From: JAVVVD01 sp036652795
Lineage (GTDB): Bacteria; Bacillota; Clostridia; Christensenellales; CAG-138
NCBI GenBank assembly: GCA_036652795.1
Contig: JAVVVD010000002.1
Span: 1 to 64,000, forward strand
Length of the DNA: 64,000 bases
Direction: 5' to 3'
Positions 33,584 through 41,296 of the stretch are shown in pieces. Each line of letters begins with the position of its first letter. Position 1 is the first letter of the stretch. The position numbers were made by a program, and so were the translations under genes. The notes beneath the pieces were generated by a model that worked only from the letters and a program-made list of their open reading frames with translations, searched no databases and was not told the origin of the DNA.

Positions 33584-34843
33584 TTATGATGTTTTAGCCT
33601 CAGGCAGTTTTACGCGTGGTTCGCCCAGTTCAAACACAGGCTTTCCTGTTTTTTTGATTACATCCGATGTTATCAGGCATTTTCTTATATCGGTGCGTGA
33701 TGGAATATCATACATTATATCCAGCATAACATCTTCCAATATTGCCCTTAACCCACGTGCGCCTGTTTTACGTTCTATTGCCAGCTTGGCTACATCAACA
33801 AGCGAATCATGGTCAAACTCAAGCTCAACACCATCCATCTCAAAGAGCTTCTTATACTGCCTCGTCATAGCGTTTTTAGGCTCTGTAAGTATATCCATAA
33901 GCGCTTTTTCATCAAGCTGATGCAGTGTTACTATTATTGGCACACGACCCACAAATTCTGGTATTAGGCCGTATTTTAGCAGATCCTCCGGCAATATGTT
34001 TTTTAATATCGCACCTATGTCCTTTTCGGTCTGAGACTGCACATCAGCACCAAATCCCATTACCTTTTTGCCAGTGCGTTTCACGATTATATCCTCTATG
34101 CCGGCGAACGCTCCGCCACAGATAAACAGTACATTGGTTGTGTCTATCTGGATAAATTCCTGATGGGGATGCTTGCGCCCGCCCTGCGGCGGTACGCTGG
34201 CAACGGTACCCTCGAGTATCTTAAGCAACGCCTGCTGTACGCCCTCACCGCTTACATCGCGGGTTATAGAGGGATTTTCGCTTTTGCGTGCTATCTTATC
34301 GATCTCGTCGATATAGATTATACCTTTTTCGGCGCGCTCCACATCATAGTCAGCGGCCTGTATCAGCTTTAGCAGTATGTTTTCAACATCCTCGCCAACG
34401 TAGCCTGCCTCCGTCAACGACGTAGCATCTGCCACGGCAAACGGCACATTAAGTACCTTTGCCAGCGTTTCCGCCAACATAGTCTTGCCGCAACCCGTTG
34501 GCCCCAGCATCACTATATTGCTTTTTTGTAATTCGACATCGTCCTGTTTTGCCCCTGCGTTGATACGCTTATAGTGGTTGTATACAGCCACCGCCAGCGC
34601 CCGCTTTGCGTCTCTTTGTCCAACAACATACTGATCAAGTATACCAACTATTTCAGCAGGCTTGGGAACCTCTGCAAGGTCTATTTTGACATTGCTGAAA
34701 TCCTCGTCGATTATCTCCTGACAAAGGTCGATGCACTCGTTGCAGATGTACACTCCGGGGCCGGCGATTATCCTGTGCACCTCTTCCTGCGATTTACCGC
34801 AGAACGAGCACTTCACGTTACCCTTATCTTCAAATTTTGCCAT
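33584..34843 (-). CDS. clpX: ATP-dependent unfoldase ClpX
   Basis: A 419-residue AAA+ unfoldase that feeds ClpP. The zinc-binding domain has CSFCGKSQ and CNECIDLC (about 12-40). The AAA+ module has VMLGPTGCGKTMLAETLA, GYVGEDVENILLKL (pore loop), IIYIDEIDKIARK, and a sensor region PEFVGRVPIIVTL containing the ClpP-contact neighbourhood. The length is standard. It starts three bases after clpP, whose 3' end supplies the AAGGAGG site, so the two are tightly coupled. Confidence 0.97.
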   Translation of the reverse strand: MAKFEDKGNVKCSFCGKSQEEVHRIIAGPGVYICNECIDLCQEIIDEDFSNVKIDLAEVPKPAEIVGILDQYVVGQRDAKRALAVAVYNHYKRINAGAKQDDVELQKSNIVMLGPTGCGKTMLAETLAKVLNVPFAVADATSLTEAGYVGEDVENILLKLIQAADYDVERAEKGIIYIDEIDKIARKSENPSITRDVSGEGVQQALLKILEGTVASVPPQGGRKHPHQEFIQIDTTNVLFICGGAFAGIEDIIVKRTGKKVMGFGADVQSQTEKDIGAILKNILPEDLLKYGLIPEFVGRVPIIVTLHQLDEKALMDILTEPKNAMTRQYKKLFEMDGVELEFDHDSLVDVAKLAIERKTGARGLRAILEDVMLDIMYDIPSRTDIRKCLITSDVIKKTGKPVFELGEPRVKLPEAKTS

Positions 34844-34846
34844 CCT

Positions 34847-35431
34847 TTACCTCCTTGGAGGAATGATCTCGTCGATGATACCATATTCCTTTGCGGCATC
34901 AGCATCCATGTAGTTGTCGCGCTCGGTATCCAGCGCCACCTTATCGATAGGCTGACCCGTACGTGCTGATAGTATCCCGTTCATCTTCCTCTTGATCTTT
35001 ATCAGCTGTTCAGCCTGTATTGCCACATCCGTAGCCTGCCCACGTGCGCCGCCCAGCGGCTGGTGTATCATTACTTCGCAGTTGGGGAGCGCCCGGCGCT
35101 TACCTTTTGCTCCTGCCGCAAGCAGAAATGCGCCCATACTGGCCGCCATACCTATACATATGGTGGATACGTCACATTTGACATATTGCATTGTGTCGTA
35201 TATTGCCATACCTGCGGTAACAGAGCCGCCAGGGCTGTTTATATACAGGCTCACATCCTTATCCGGATCATCCGCTTCCAAAAAAAGCAGCTGTGCCACC
35301 ACCAGATTGGCTTCATAATCATCTATCTCTCCGCCAAGAAACACTATGCGATCCTTTAGCAGCCTTGAATAGATGTCATACGATCTTTCACCACGGTTGG
35401 ATTGTTCTACAACCATCGGTACCAAGCTCAT
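34847..35431 (-). CDS. clpP: ATP-dependent Clp protease proteolytic subunit ClpP
   Basis: A 194-residue serine peptidase that forms the double heptamer paired with ClpX. The catalytic triad is visible: Ser in CIGMAASMGAFLLAAG (about 98), His in CEVMIHQPLGG (about 123) and Asp in ALDTERDNYM (about 172). The start region SLVPMVVEQSNRGERSYDIY is typical. The ribosome binding site is GGGAGG. It lies between tig and clpX, the common firmicute order. Confidence 0.97.
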   Translation of the reverse strand: MSLVPMVVEQSNRGERSYDIYSRLLKDRIVFLGGEIDDYEANLVVAQLLFLEADDPDKDVSLYINSPGGSVTAGMAIYDTMQYVKCDVSTICIGMAASMGAFLLAAGAKGKRRALPNCEVMIHQPLGGARGQATDVAIQAEQLIKIKRKMNGILSARTGQPIDKVALDTERDNYMDADAAKEYGIIDEIIPPRR

Positions 35432-35464
35432 GTCCTGTCCTCCCTCTTTGTATTTCCCGCGCGT

Positions 35465-36904
35465 TTATTCTTTAGACGTATCTGTATTTTCACTTTTTTT
35501 AGCCGCAACTTTTTTAGCCGCGGGTTTTTTGTCGGCATCGGTCTTTTTTACAGTTTTCTTAGCCGCGGGTTCCTTTTCGTCATCATTCTTTTTTTCCGCT
35601 TTGGTCGATGCCGCCTTCTTGGCTTTTATCTCAATGGCTGAATCTGCAATAAGCGCCACTGTTTTTTCCCAGATTGCCTGATCCTCGAAGTATGCCTTAT
35701 CATCATCATTGAACTTAGCGTACATCTCATCCGCATTTTGTCCATACTTGAGTGCATATTCCTGCACCTTGGCCTTTATCTCTGCTTCATCTGCCTTGAT
35801 ATCCTCCGCCTTACGGATTTCTCCCAGTACGAGCTGAGTCTTTACACGCTCCGCCGCATCAACGCGCATTTCATCGCGTACGGCCTGCTCAGTCGAGCCT
35901 GTATATTTATAATAATCCTCCAGTGTTATCCCCTGCATGCTTAGCTTATAGCTTATATCCTGAAGCATGTTGTTTATCTGGCGATTAACCATGGCATCGG
36001 GGATTTCAACTGTTGCATTATCCACAGCAGCCTTTATCGCAGCATTTTCCTTGTACGTTTTTGCCTGTTTTACCGCACTCTCCATCAGCTCACGATGTTT
36101 GTCATCCCTAAGCTGCGCAATCGTGTCAAACTCCGATACATCCTTTGCAAATTCATCATCCAACGTTGGCAGCTCCTTAACCTGTATGCCTTTAACTTTT
36201 ATGGCAAACACAGCCTCCTTGCCGGCCAATTCCTCGGAATGATACTCATCCGGGAACTTCACCTTGATATCATGTTCCTCGCCGTTGTTCATTCCCACCA
36301 TCTGTTCTTCAAAACCCGGTATGAACGAGCCTGATCCTATTACAAGCTGCTGATCCTCGGCGGTGCCACCATCAAACTTAACACCATCCACGCTGCCTGA
36401 GTAGTCCAAAGTAACGTTATCCCCATCCTGTATGGGCCGCTCGACATCCACAAAACGCGCTACCTTTTCCTGCTCGCGCTGCATAGCCGCATCCAGCATT
36501 TCATCCGTAACATTATACTCATGCTTTTCAACTTCTATACCCTTATACGCTCCCAGCGTTACCTCAGGCTTTACAGCCACCTCTACTGAGAACTTAAGCG
36601 CCTTACCTTCCCCAACATCGTCTACCGATACTTCAGGTCGATCCACCGGTTCTATTTTATGCTCTATTACGGCCGCTTCATATAGGTCAGGATAGAGTAT
36701 ATCGAACGCATCATCAAAAAACGCAAGTGGGCCGTACGCGTTTTCGATCATCTTTCGGGGTGCCTTTCCCTTGCGGAAACCAGGCACGTTAAACCGTTTA
36801 CCTGTCTTGACATACGCTTGCTGCAAAGCTGATTCAACCTGCTCCGCACTTACCTCAAATCCCAACTTTACCTTGCTGCCGGTGAGTTTTTCTATAGTTG
36901 CCAT
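35465..36904 (-). CDS. tig: trigger factor (ribosome-bound chaperone) with an extra Lys/Ala tail
   Basis: A 479-residue chaperone. The N-terminal domain holds FNVPGFRKGKAPRKMIE at about 38-54, the ribosome-binding loop signature. The FKBP-type PPIase domain (about 150-240) shows GDNVTLDYSGSVDGVKFDGG and GEEHDIKVKFPDEYHSEELAG. The helical arm domain runs to about 425. The last 55 residues are an alternating AAKK/DD/KK tail absent from standard trigger factors, which usually end near 430. The start follows CGGAGG. It heads tig-clpP-clpX. Confidence 0.93.
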   Translation of the reverse strand: MATIEKLTGSKVKLGFEVSAEQVESALQQAYVKTGKRFNVPGFRKGKAPRKMIENAYGPLAFFDDAFDILYPDLYEAAVIEHKIEPVDRPEVSVDDVGEGKALKFSVEVAVKPEVTLGAYKGIEVEKHEYNVTDEMLDAAMQREQEKVARFVDVERPIQDGDNVTLDYSGSVDGVKFDGGTAEDQQLVIGSGSFIPGFEEQMVGMNNGEEHDIKVKFPDEYHSEELAGKEAVFAIKVKGIQVKELPTLDDEFAKDVSEFDTIAQLRDDKHRELMESAVKQAKTYKENAAIKAAVDNATVEIPDAMVNRQINNMLQDISYKLSMQGITLEDYYKYTGSTEQAVRDEMRVDAAERVKTQLVLGEIRKAEDIKADEAEIKAKVQEYALKYGQNADEMYAKFNDDDKAYFEDQAIWEKTVALIADSAIEIKAKKAASTKAEKKNDDEKEPAAKKTVKKTDADKKPAAKKVAAKKSENTDTSKE

Positions 36905-37044
36905 ATAAACCTCCGATATTATAAGCAGGCCATATGCACACATGGCCGTCAGTATAGAATATCATAATATCCGGCTCATTGCAACGCAGCAAATCATCAA
37001 TTGCCCGCCATTTTTTTATCATCTGTAACGCTGTTATTATAACA

Positions 37045-37057
37045 TGCATAGTATACA
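37045..37057 (+). promoter_or_regulatory. candidate sporulation promoter of cotJABC
   Basis: CATAGTATA lies about 36 bases before the cotJA start codon and matches the sigma-K -10 pattern CATANNNTA. An AC dinucleotide lies 17 bases upstream of it, as in sigma-K promoters. It also partly fits sigma-E. The same nine bases GCATAGTAT occur 31 bases before the Cys-rich gene at 38347. The site is short, so it is a suggestion only. Confidence 0.35.
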
Positions 37058-37090
37058 CAAACCCACCCATATGAAATAGGAGGAACAAGC

Positions 37091-37309
37091 ATGTATAAAA
37101 TTAAGACGGCAAAATACTGCGATCTTGCCGATACCCTTGTGCCGGCTGGCAGTGCCAACGAGGGGCTTTGCGCAAATGATATCGCGGGCGGCAATATTGT
37201 TGCGCTTGCGCGTATAGATTTCCCTGAGCAATCATATCTATACACATTTTGCCCAGACAAGGCGTTGCAGTGCGGGACCATATTTCCAGAGCTGGTAAAC
37301 GCCGGATAA
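37091..37309 (+). CDS. cotJA: spore coat associated protein CotJA
   Basis: A 72-residue protein of the CotJA family, which is found in the inner coat of spores. Typical features are DTLVPAGSANEGLCAND near residues 14-30, ARIDFPEQSY, and FCPDKALQCGTIFPEL at the end. The start has AGGAGG seven bases upstream. It is first of three tightly packed genes. Confidence 0.85.
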   Translation: MYKIKTAKYCDLADTLVPAGSANEGLCANDIAGGNIVALARIDFPEQSYLYTFCPDKALQCGTIFPELVNAG

Positions 37310-37319
37310 GGAGGATATC

Positions 37320-37565
37320 ATGGATAAAGCTCAATGTGCATTACTAAACAAGATAAGTGAATACCAGTTCGTCTGCGTGGATCTCAACCTTTATCTGGAT
37401 ACCAACCCATGCGATGAGAAAGCCAGAGCAGACTATCTCTATTATTCTGAAGCACTGCAGGAGCTGTGCAATCAGTATCACTCTCTTTACGGGCCGCTTA
37501 TGAATTTCGGACACTCTCCAACCCCCGTTGGGTGTTATGTTTGTAGCGAATGGCCATGGCAATAA
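37320..37565 (+). CDS. cotJB: spore coat protein CotJB
   Basis: An 81-residue protein of the CotJB family. It shows LLNKISEYQFVCVDLNLYLD, then PCDEKARADYLYYSEALQEL, then YGPLMNFGHSP and ends GCYVCSEWPWQ, the usual WPW finish. It starts ten bases after cotJA with AAGGAGG in front. Confidence 0.88.
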   Translation: MDKAQCALLNKISEYQFVCVDLNLYLDTNPCDEKARADYLYYSEALQELCNQYHSLYGPLMNFGHSPTPVGCYVCSEWPWQ

Positions 37566-37577
37566 AAAGGAGGACTT

Positions 37578-38138
37578 ATGTGGATATATCTTAAAAAACT
37601 TGAGTATCCCGTCAATATCACCAAACCTAACCCACGCATGGCCAAGTTGCTTTTGGCCCAATACGGAGGTCCTGACTCTGAGCTTGGCGCCGGGCTACGT
37701 TATCTTTCTCAGCGCTTCAGCATGCCGGATAACCGCTGCCGCGCGACGCTCACGGACGTGGGTACGGAAGAGCTTGGGCACTGGGAAATGATCGGCACAA
37801 TGATCCACCAGTGTCTTCGCAACGCATCGCTGTGCGACCTTGAAGCTGCCGGAATGCTTGGCTATTTTACCATGCACGATCATGGTGTGTACCCCTGTGA
37901 TCCAAACGGCGTACCGTTTACAGCCACCTATGTACAGTGCACAGGCGACCCTGTGGCTGACCTGGTAGAGGATCTTGCAGCAGAGCAAAAGGCTCGCGCC
38001 ACCTATGAGCACCTTATGACGCTAACTGATAACCAAGAATTGATCGCACCACTGCATTTTTTGCGTGAACGCGAAATCGTGCACTTCCAGCGTTTTGGCG
38101 AATGCCTTAACATAGTGCAAGCCATTAACAAATGCTAA
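37578..38138 (+). CDS. cotJC: spore coat protein CotJC, manganese-catalase family
   Basis: A 186-residue protein of the Mn-catalase superfamily, present in spore coats. DVGTEELGHWEMIGTMI (about 55-71) and AEQKARATYEHLM (about 134-146) followed by FLREREIVHFQRFGE (about 159-173) supply the Glu and ExxH ligands of a dinuclear manganese site. The protein is shorter than true Mn-catalases, as is normal for CotJC. It starts 12 bases after cotJB and ends before a strong terminator. It may protect the spore from peroxide. Confidence 0.92.
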   Translation: MWIYLKKLEYPVNITKPNPRMAKLLLAQYGGPDSELGAGLRYLSQRFSMPDNRCRATLTDVGTEELGHWEMIGTMIHQCLRNASLCDLEAAGMLGYFTMHDHGVYPCDPNGVPFTATYVQCTGDPVADLVEDLAAEQKARATYEHLMTLTDNQELIAPLHFLREREIVHFQRFGECLNIVQAINKC

Positions 38139-38181
38139 ACACGACACGAAGATGGCCCTACGACCGCTTATATACTGTCAG

Positions 38182-38217
38182 AGAACCCGATTTTCATCAA
38201 GAAGATCGGGTTCTTTA
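38182..38217 (+). terminator. terminator of cotJABC
   Basis: The perfect 10-bp arms AGAACCCGAT and ATCGGGTTCT enclose a 13-base loop and are followed by TTTA. Confidence 0.75.
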
Positions 38218-38307
38218 CGCAAAGCAATTTACACAATAATATTGGCTATGCCCCCTATTCTTTTCTGTTTTGTTGTATTGCAAGAATGTCCAATAACCGA
38301 TGTTTAG

Positions 38308-38316
38308 CATAGTATG
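38308..38316 (+). promoter_or_regulatory. GCATAGTAT motif upstream of the Cys-rich gene
   Basis: The nine bases GCATAGTAT occur 31 bases upstream of the start codon, the same sequence at almost the same distance as in front of cotJA. The motif resembles the -10 element of mother-cell sigma factors. It suggests joint control with cotJABC. Confidence 0.35.
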
Positions 38317-38346
38317 GTATAGATAGGTTATGATTAAAGGAGGATT

Positions 38347-39642
38347 ATGATGACAACACTGCAGATTAACTCGGTAAGCCCAATCGATGGGGTTTGTAAT
38401 AATATATATGAAGGTATTGCATTCGATGGTTGTGATTTTTATCTCACAGCGCCTAATTGTCGCGAGATTCACAGGTTTGACACCTGTTTTTGCCGCAAGG
38501 AATGCATCAGCACATGCAGAGGTTATAGCTCAATTACATATGATCATGAGCTAAAGTGTTTTTGGGCTATTTCACACAAAGTTGCAAACCGCATTTTCAA
38601 GTTGAACAGCTGTTTGCAAGAAATAGATTATCTGCGTATTAAGTCCTGTGATTGTACTCAGATTTTTCCTACCGGCATAGCCTGCCCACAGGACACATGC
38701 AAGCTGTTATTATCATGCCCACAGGGTATATTGGAAATATCCAAAACGGATTGCACAAATGCATGTCTTTTAATTAAGGCGGCTCCCGGAACCCATTTTA
38801 CCAGTATAGAGGAGATGGATGACCAATACCTCTGCTCATTATGTAAATCTCAGTGCCGTGCCATAGTTTTATGTTCCCCATGCGGCAATACCAGTTTTAA
38901 GTGCTGTTTACCTGATGATTATCAAATAAAAGACATGTCAAGCGTATTTTGTGCACACCATGCAGCATCCCCCACTGCCATTTATGTTCTTGCAGCAAAG
39001 CGGTGTTGTTATCCATATATATTTAAATGCTCTTTGAATCACTGTGAGGATACCCCTGTATGCTGTGCAGACAATTGCCAAGAACATGATTGCTGCCATT
39101 GTGAAGACCAGCATCATATAGACTGTATGAAAAGCTGCAATAGCATAATTGAATCGATTGCGCTGATAGAGACTGCTCTATCCCATATTTTGAACGCTGA
39201 AGGCGAAAAAATTCAAAAAGTGCTTTCCAGTACTGATGATAGCTGTGAAATAATGAAGGCAAATGAAACTGTAGGCAGAGCGATCATTAACATCACACAC
39301 CTAGAACAGGTACTATATGCCAAGCTTCAGCTCGCAAAGGAGTTTTTTTCTGATACCTGCCCCAATATCTGCCAGGATACCTGCCCCAATACCTGCCCGG
39401 ATATCTGCCCCAATACATGCCACAATACATGCTCCAATACATGCTCCAATGTCTGCCAGGATACCTGCTGTGATGTTTGTCGCGATACTTGCCAGAATAT
39501 TTGCAGCAATTCAAGCAATGAACCATGCGTCAGCGAGCGCGTATCGCATGAGCCCTGCAACAATTGTGAGCCTTGTGATAAATGCACCCATGGTATGCAA
39601 TCCATGAAGCGCATCGTATGCAAATTGCGTGTTCAGGGATAG
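38347..39642 (+). CDS. cysteine-rich propeller-like protein with a CxxxC tandem region, probable spore-surface protein
   Basis: A 431-residue protein of no family I can name. Residues 1-240 hold about five repeats of some 40 residues of the form YEGIAFDGCDFYLT...IHRF and YSSITYDHELKCFWA...IFKL, which read like blades of a beta-propeller. Cys-rich segments follow (CCADNCQEHDCCHCED at about 240-256), then a coiled-coil-like stretch (about 265-330). Residues 336-386 are 13 units with Cys at every fourth position (DTCPNICQDTCPNTC and so on). The tail has CNNCEPCDKC. There is no signal peptide. AAAGGAGG precedes two adjacent ATGs at 38347 and 38350. It lies 200 bases after cotJABC. Disulfide cross-linking in the coat or exosporium is an inference. 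Confidence 0.75.
   Translation: MMTTLQINSVSPIDGVCNNIYEGIAFDGCDFYLTAPNCREIHRFDTCFCRKECISTCRGYSSITYDHELKCFWAISHKVANRIFKLNSCLQEIDYLRIKSCDCTQIFPTGIACPQDTCKLLLSCPQGILEISKTDCTNACLLIKAAPGTHFTSIEEMDDQYLCSLCKSQCRAIVLCSPCGNTSFKCCLPDDYQIKDMSSVFCAHHAASPTAIYVLAAKRCCYPYIFKCSLNHCEDTPVCCADNCQEHDCCHCEDQHHIDCMKSCNSIIESIALIETALSHILNAEGEKIQKVLSSTDDSCEIMKANETVGRAIINITHLEQVLYAKLQLAKEFFSDTCPNICQDTCPNTCPDICPNTCHNTCSNTCSNVCQDTCCDVCRDTCQNICSNSSNEPCVSERVSHEPCNNCEPCDKCTHGMQSMKRIVCKLRVQG
39352..39504 (+). repeat. 12-bp tandem repeat coding for the Cys-every-fourth-residue region
   Basis: Thirteen in-phase 12-bp units of the form xAxACxTGCCxx encode (D/N)xC followed by one variable residue. Units differ by point changes at the first and third positions, so the array is old or under selection rather than freshly duplicated. 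Confidence 0.85.
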
Positions 39643-39821
39643 CGCCGGCATTAGCTAAGCTCGCGCCATATCAAGCCAAATAGTCAACGCATTTATAGAT
39701 GCGATCTATTCGGATTGTTTGCAGTGGTATTTCCATTTAAATCCTTGAGCATCCAACGTTTCAAAAGTCATTTGATTGCGGACACTATCAAAAACACCAA
39801 ACTATAAAGGAGAAACATCAA

Positions 39822-39950
39822 ATGCCTAAGGACAGTCAAACCGATAATAAGCGCGCAAGGAATGAGAAGGCAAACAATCAAACACCTATAACAGAGGAAA
39901 ATCAGAACCAAAACAAAAACAACAAAAAGCGACCCAATCCGAGCAAATAG
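39822..39950 (+). CDS. small charged protein, 42 residues, function unknown
   Basis: The start ATG has AAAGGAG nine bases upstream. The product is short, very hydrophilic and rich in Asn, Gln and Lys (ends NKNNKKRPNPSK). It ends 18 bases before the next small gene, which has the same direction and a similar Pro-Ser ending. The tightly spaced pair after a probable spore gene suggests a small spore or sporulation protein. No family is recognised. Confidence 0.6.
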   Translation: MPKDSQTDNKRARNEKANNQTPITEENQNQNKNNKKRPNPSK

Positions 39951-39968
39951 CGCATTGGAGAAAAGCAT

Positions 39969-40142
39969 ATGTCAAAAGCAGGCATGAGACGACCGGATCC
40001 AAGCGCCCCACATGGGACAGAAAGCAACCACAGGCAGAAATTCCCGAAAAATTCTGTGGCTCCCGTGTCTGAAATCCAGGGAAAGGCAAAAACAAGCAAC
40101 AAAAAGGCTGGCAGCATTATCAATCCAAGTGAAAAGCCGTAA
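39969..40142 (+). CDS. small basic protein, 57 residues, possible spore protein
   Basis: The ATG has TTGGAG about seven bases upstream. The product begins MSKAGMRRPDPSAPHGTESN and contains PVSEIQGKAK, then a Lys/Asn-rich end with INPSEKP. I have an impression of similar short MSKxGMxRP...PHGT...EIQGKAK proteins in Clostridia but cannot name a family. It is basic, hydrophilic and lacks cysteines and membrane segments, like many small spore proteins. The longer open frame on the opposite strand has no ribosome binding site and I take it as a shadow. Confidence 0.65.
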   Translation: MSKAGMRRPDPSAPHGTESNHRQKFPKNSVAPVSEIQGKAKTSNKKAGSIINPSEKP

Positions 40143-40339
40143 CGTAATCCACATGAGGGAGGCAGACGCTTATTGCCTGCTTCTCTCAAATACACTGTGC
40201 ATATAAGTCGATGCCATATGCATAGTAATGTCTGACATCACTATAGTTTCCCACATAATAATACACACTGTTAACATAATTATCCACATTATATACCTTC
40301 TATTTTATGGCGGGCATATGCAGATTTAATACGCCAACA

Positions 40340-41287
40340 CTAATTGTGCATCAGCATCGCAGCGCCAATTATCCCCGCATCATTACCCATTGCCGCAGGA
40401 ACTATTTGCCCCTTATATTCAGCAAAAAAGCACTTTTTCTCCGCTAATATACGCAGCGGTTCAAATAGAAAATCCCCCGCCAGGCTGACCCCCCCTCCAA
40501 GGGCAATCACCTCTGGATCAAGCAGATTTATAAGCGATGCCAGCACACTTGATAGTGCATCCACATAGTTATCAAATATTTCAACTGCACCCCTGTCCTT
40601 CTCCCTTGCGCACTCAATCACAATCTTAGCGTCAATATCCTCTGCCTTGCCATTTGCGCGCTGATGCATCAAGCCATCACTATGCTGTGCCGCCATCGTC
40701 CTGCCTGCCTGCGCAAGCCATGTTGCGGAGCAACGTGTTTCTATACATCCGCGCTGACCACATGTGCATAAATCCATACCATGCGCCATTATCATATGGC
40801 CCAGTTCTACCCCGGAGTTGTTGCCGCCATTAAACATTTTGCCGTCCAATATCAATCCGCCTCCCACGCCTGTACCAAGCGTCAGCAATACGGCCGTTTT
40901 ACATCCTACAAACACGCCCTTATGCAGCTCTGCAAGGGCGGCCGCATTTGCATCATTCACAAGGAATACCGGTACGCCAGAGAAATGCTCCTGCATTAAA
41001 ATTCGCAGCGGCACCTTATGGAAGTGCAGATTATATGCATCCAACACAATATCGCCAAGGCTATCTATGCTTCCAGGCACGGCAATGCCTATGCACTCCA
41101 GCTCCGTTTGTGCGATATGCTCGCGTTCAAGCAGTTCGCGCACCATGTTGGAAAGCAGCACGGTTATCTCCTGTGCGCTTTTATCATGCGGGAATGGAAC
41201 ATTGCTTCGCTCAACTATCTCCAATGAAGCATCCAGCAAACCCGCGGCTATGTTTGTTCCGCCGACATCAAATCCTATCTTATACAT
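40340..41287 (-). CDS. ROK-family sugar kinase, probable glucokinase
   Basis: A 315-residue kinase. The ATP loop is IGFDVGGTNIAAGLLD at about 4-19. NDANAAALAEL is at about 115-125, LTLGTGVGGGLILDG at about 139-153, and the ROK zinc site CTCGQRGCIET follows at about 176-186, with the catalytic-site signature VELGHM just before it. The motif set fits firmicute glucokinase (GlcK), but N-acetylmannosamine or other hexoses cannot be excluded. The ribosome binding site is weak. It lies ten bases after hprK, which fits a role in sugar metabolism. Confidence 0.85.
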   Translation of the reverse strand: MYKIGFDVGGTNIAAGLLDASLEIVERSNVPFPHDKSAQEITVLLSNMVRELLEREHIAQTELECIGIAVPGSIDSLGDIVLDAYNLHFHKVPLRILMQEHFSGVPVFLVNDANAAALAELHKGVFVGCKTAVLLTLGTGVGGGLILDGKMFNGGNNSGVELGHMIMAHGMDLCTCGQRGCIETRCSATWLAQAGRTMAAQHSDGLMHQRANGKAEDIDAKIVIECAREKDRGAVEIFDNYVDALSSVLASLINLLDPEVIALGGGVSLAGDFLFEPLRILAEKKCFFAEYKGQIVPAAMGNDAGIIGAAMLMHN

Positions 41288-41296
41288 AAAACTCGC

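Noticed and set aside
39352..39504. CRISPR-like or satellite repeats
   Set aside because: The 12-bp units have no spacers and encode an in-frame Cys repeat.
39902..40195. 97-codon hydrophobic frame on the minus strand
   Set aside because: It overlaps two small plus-strand genes that have ribosome binding sites. Its hydrophobicity comes from the complement of Lys/Asn-rich codons.
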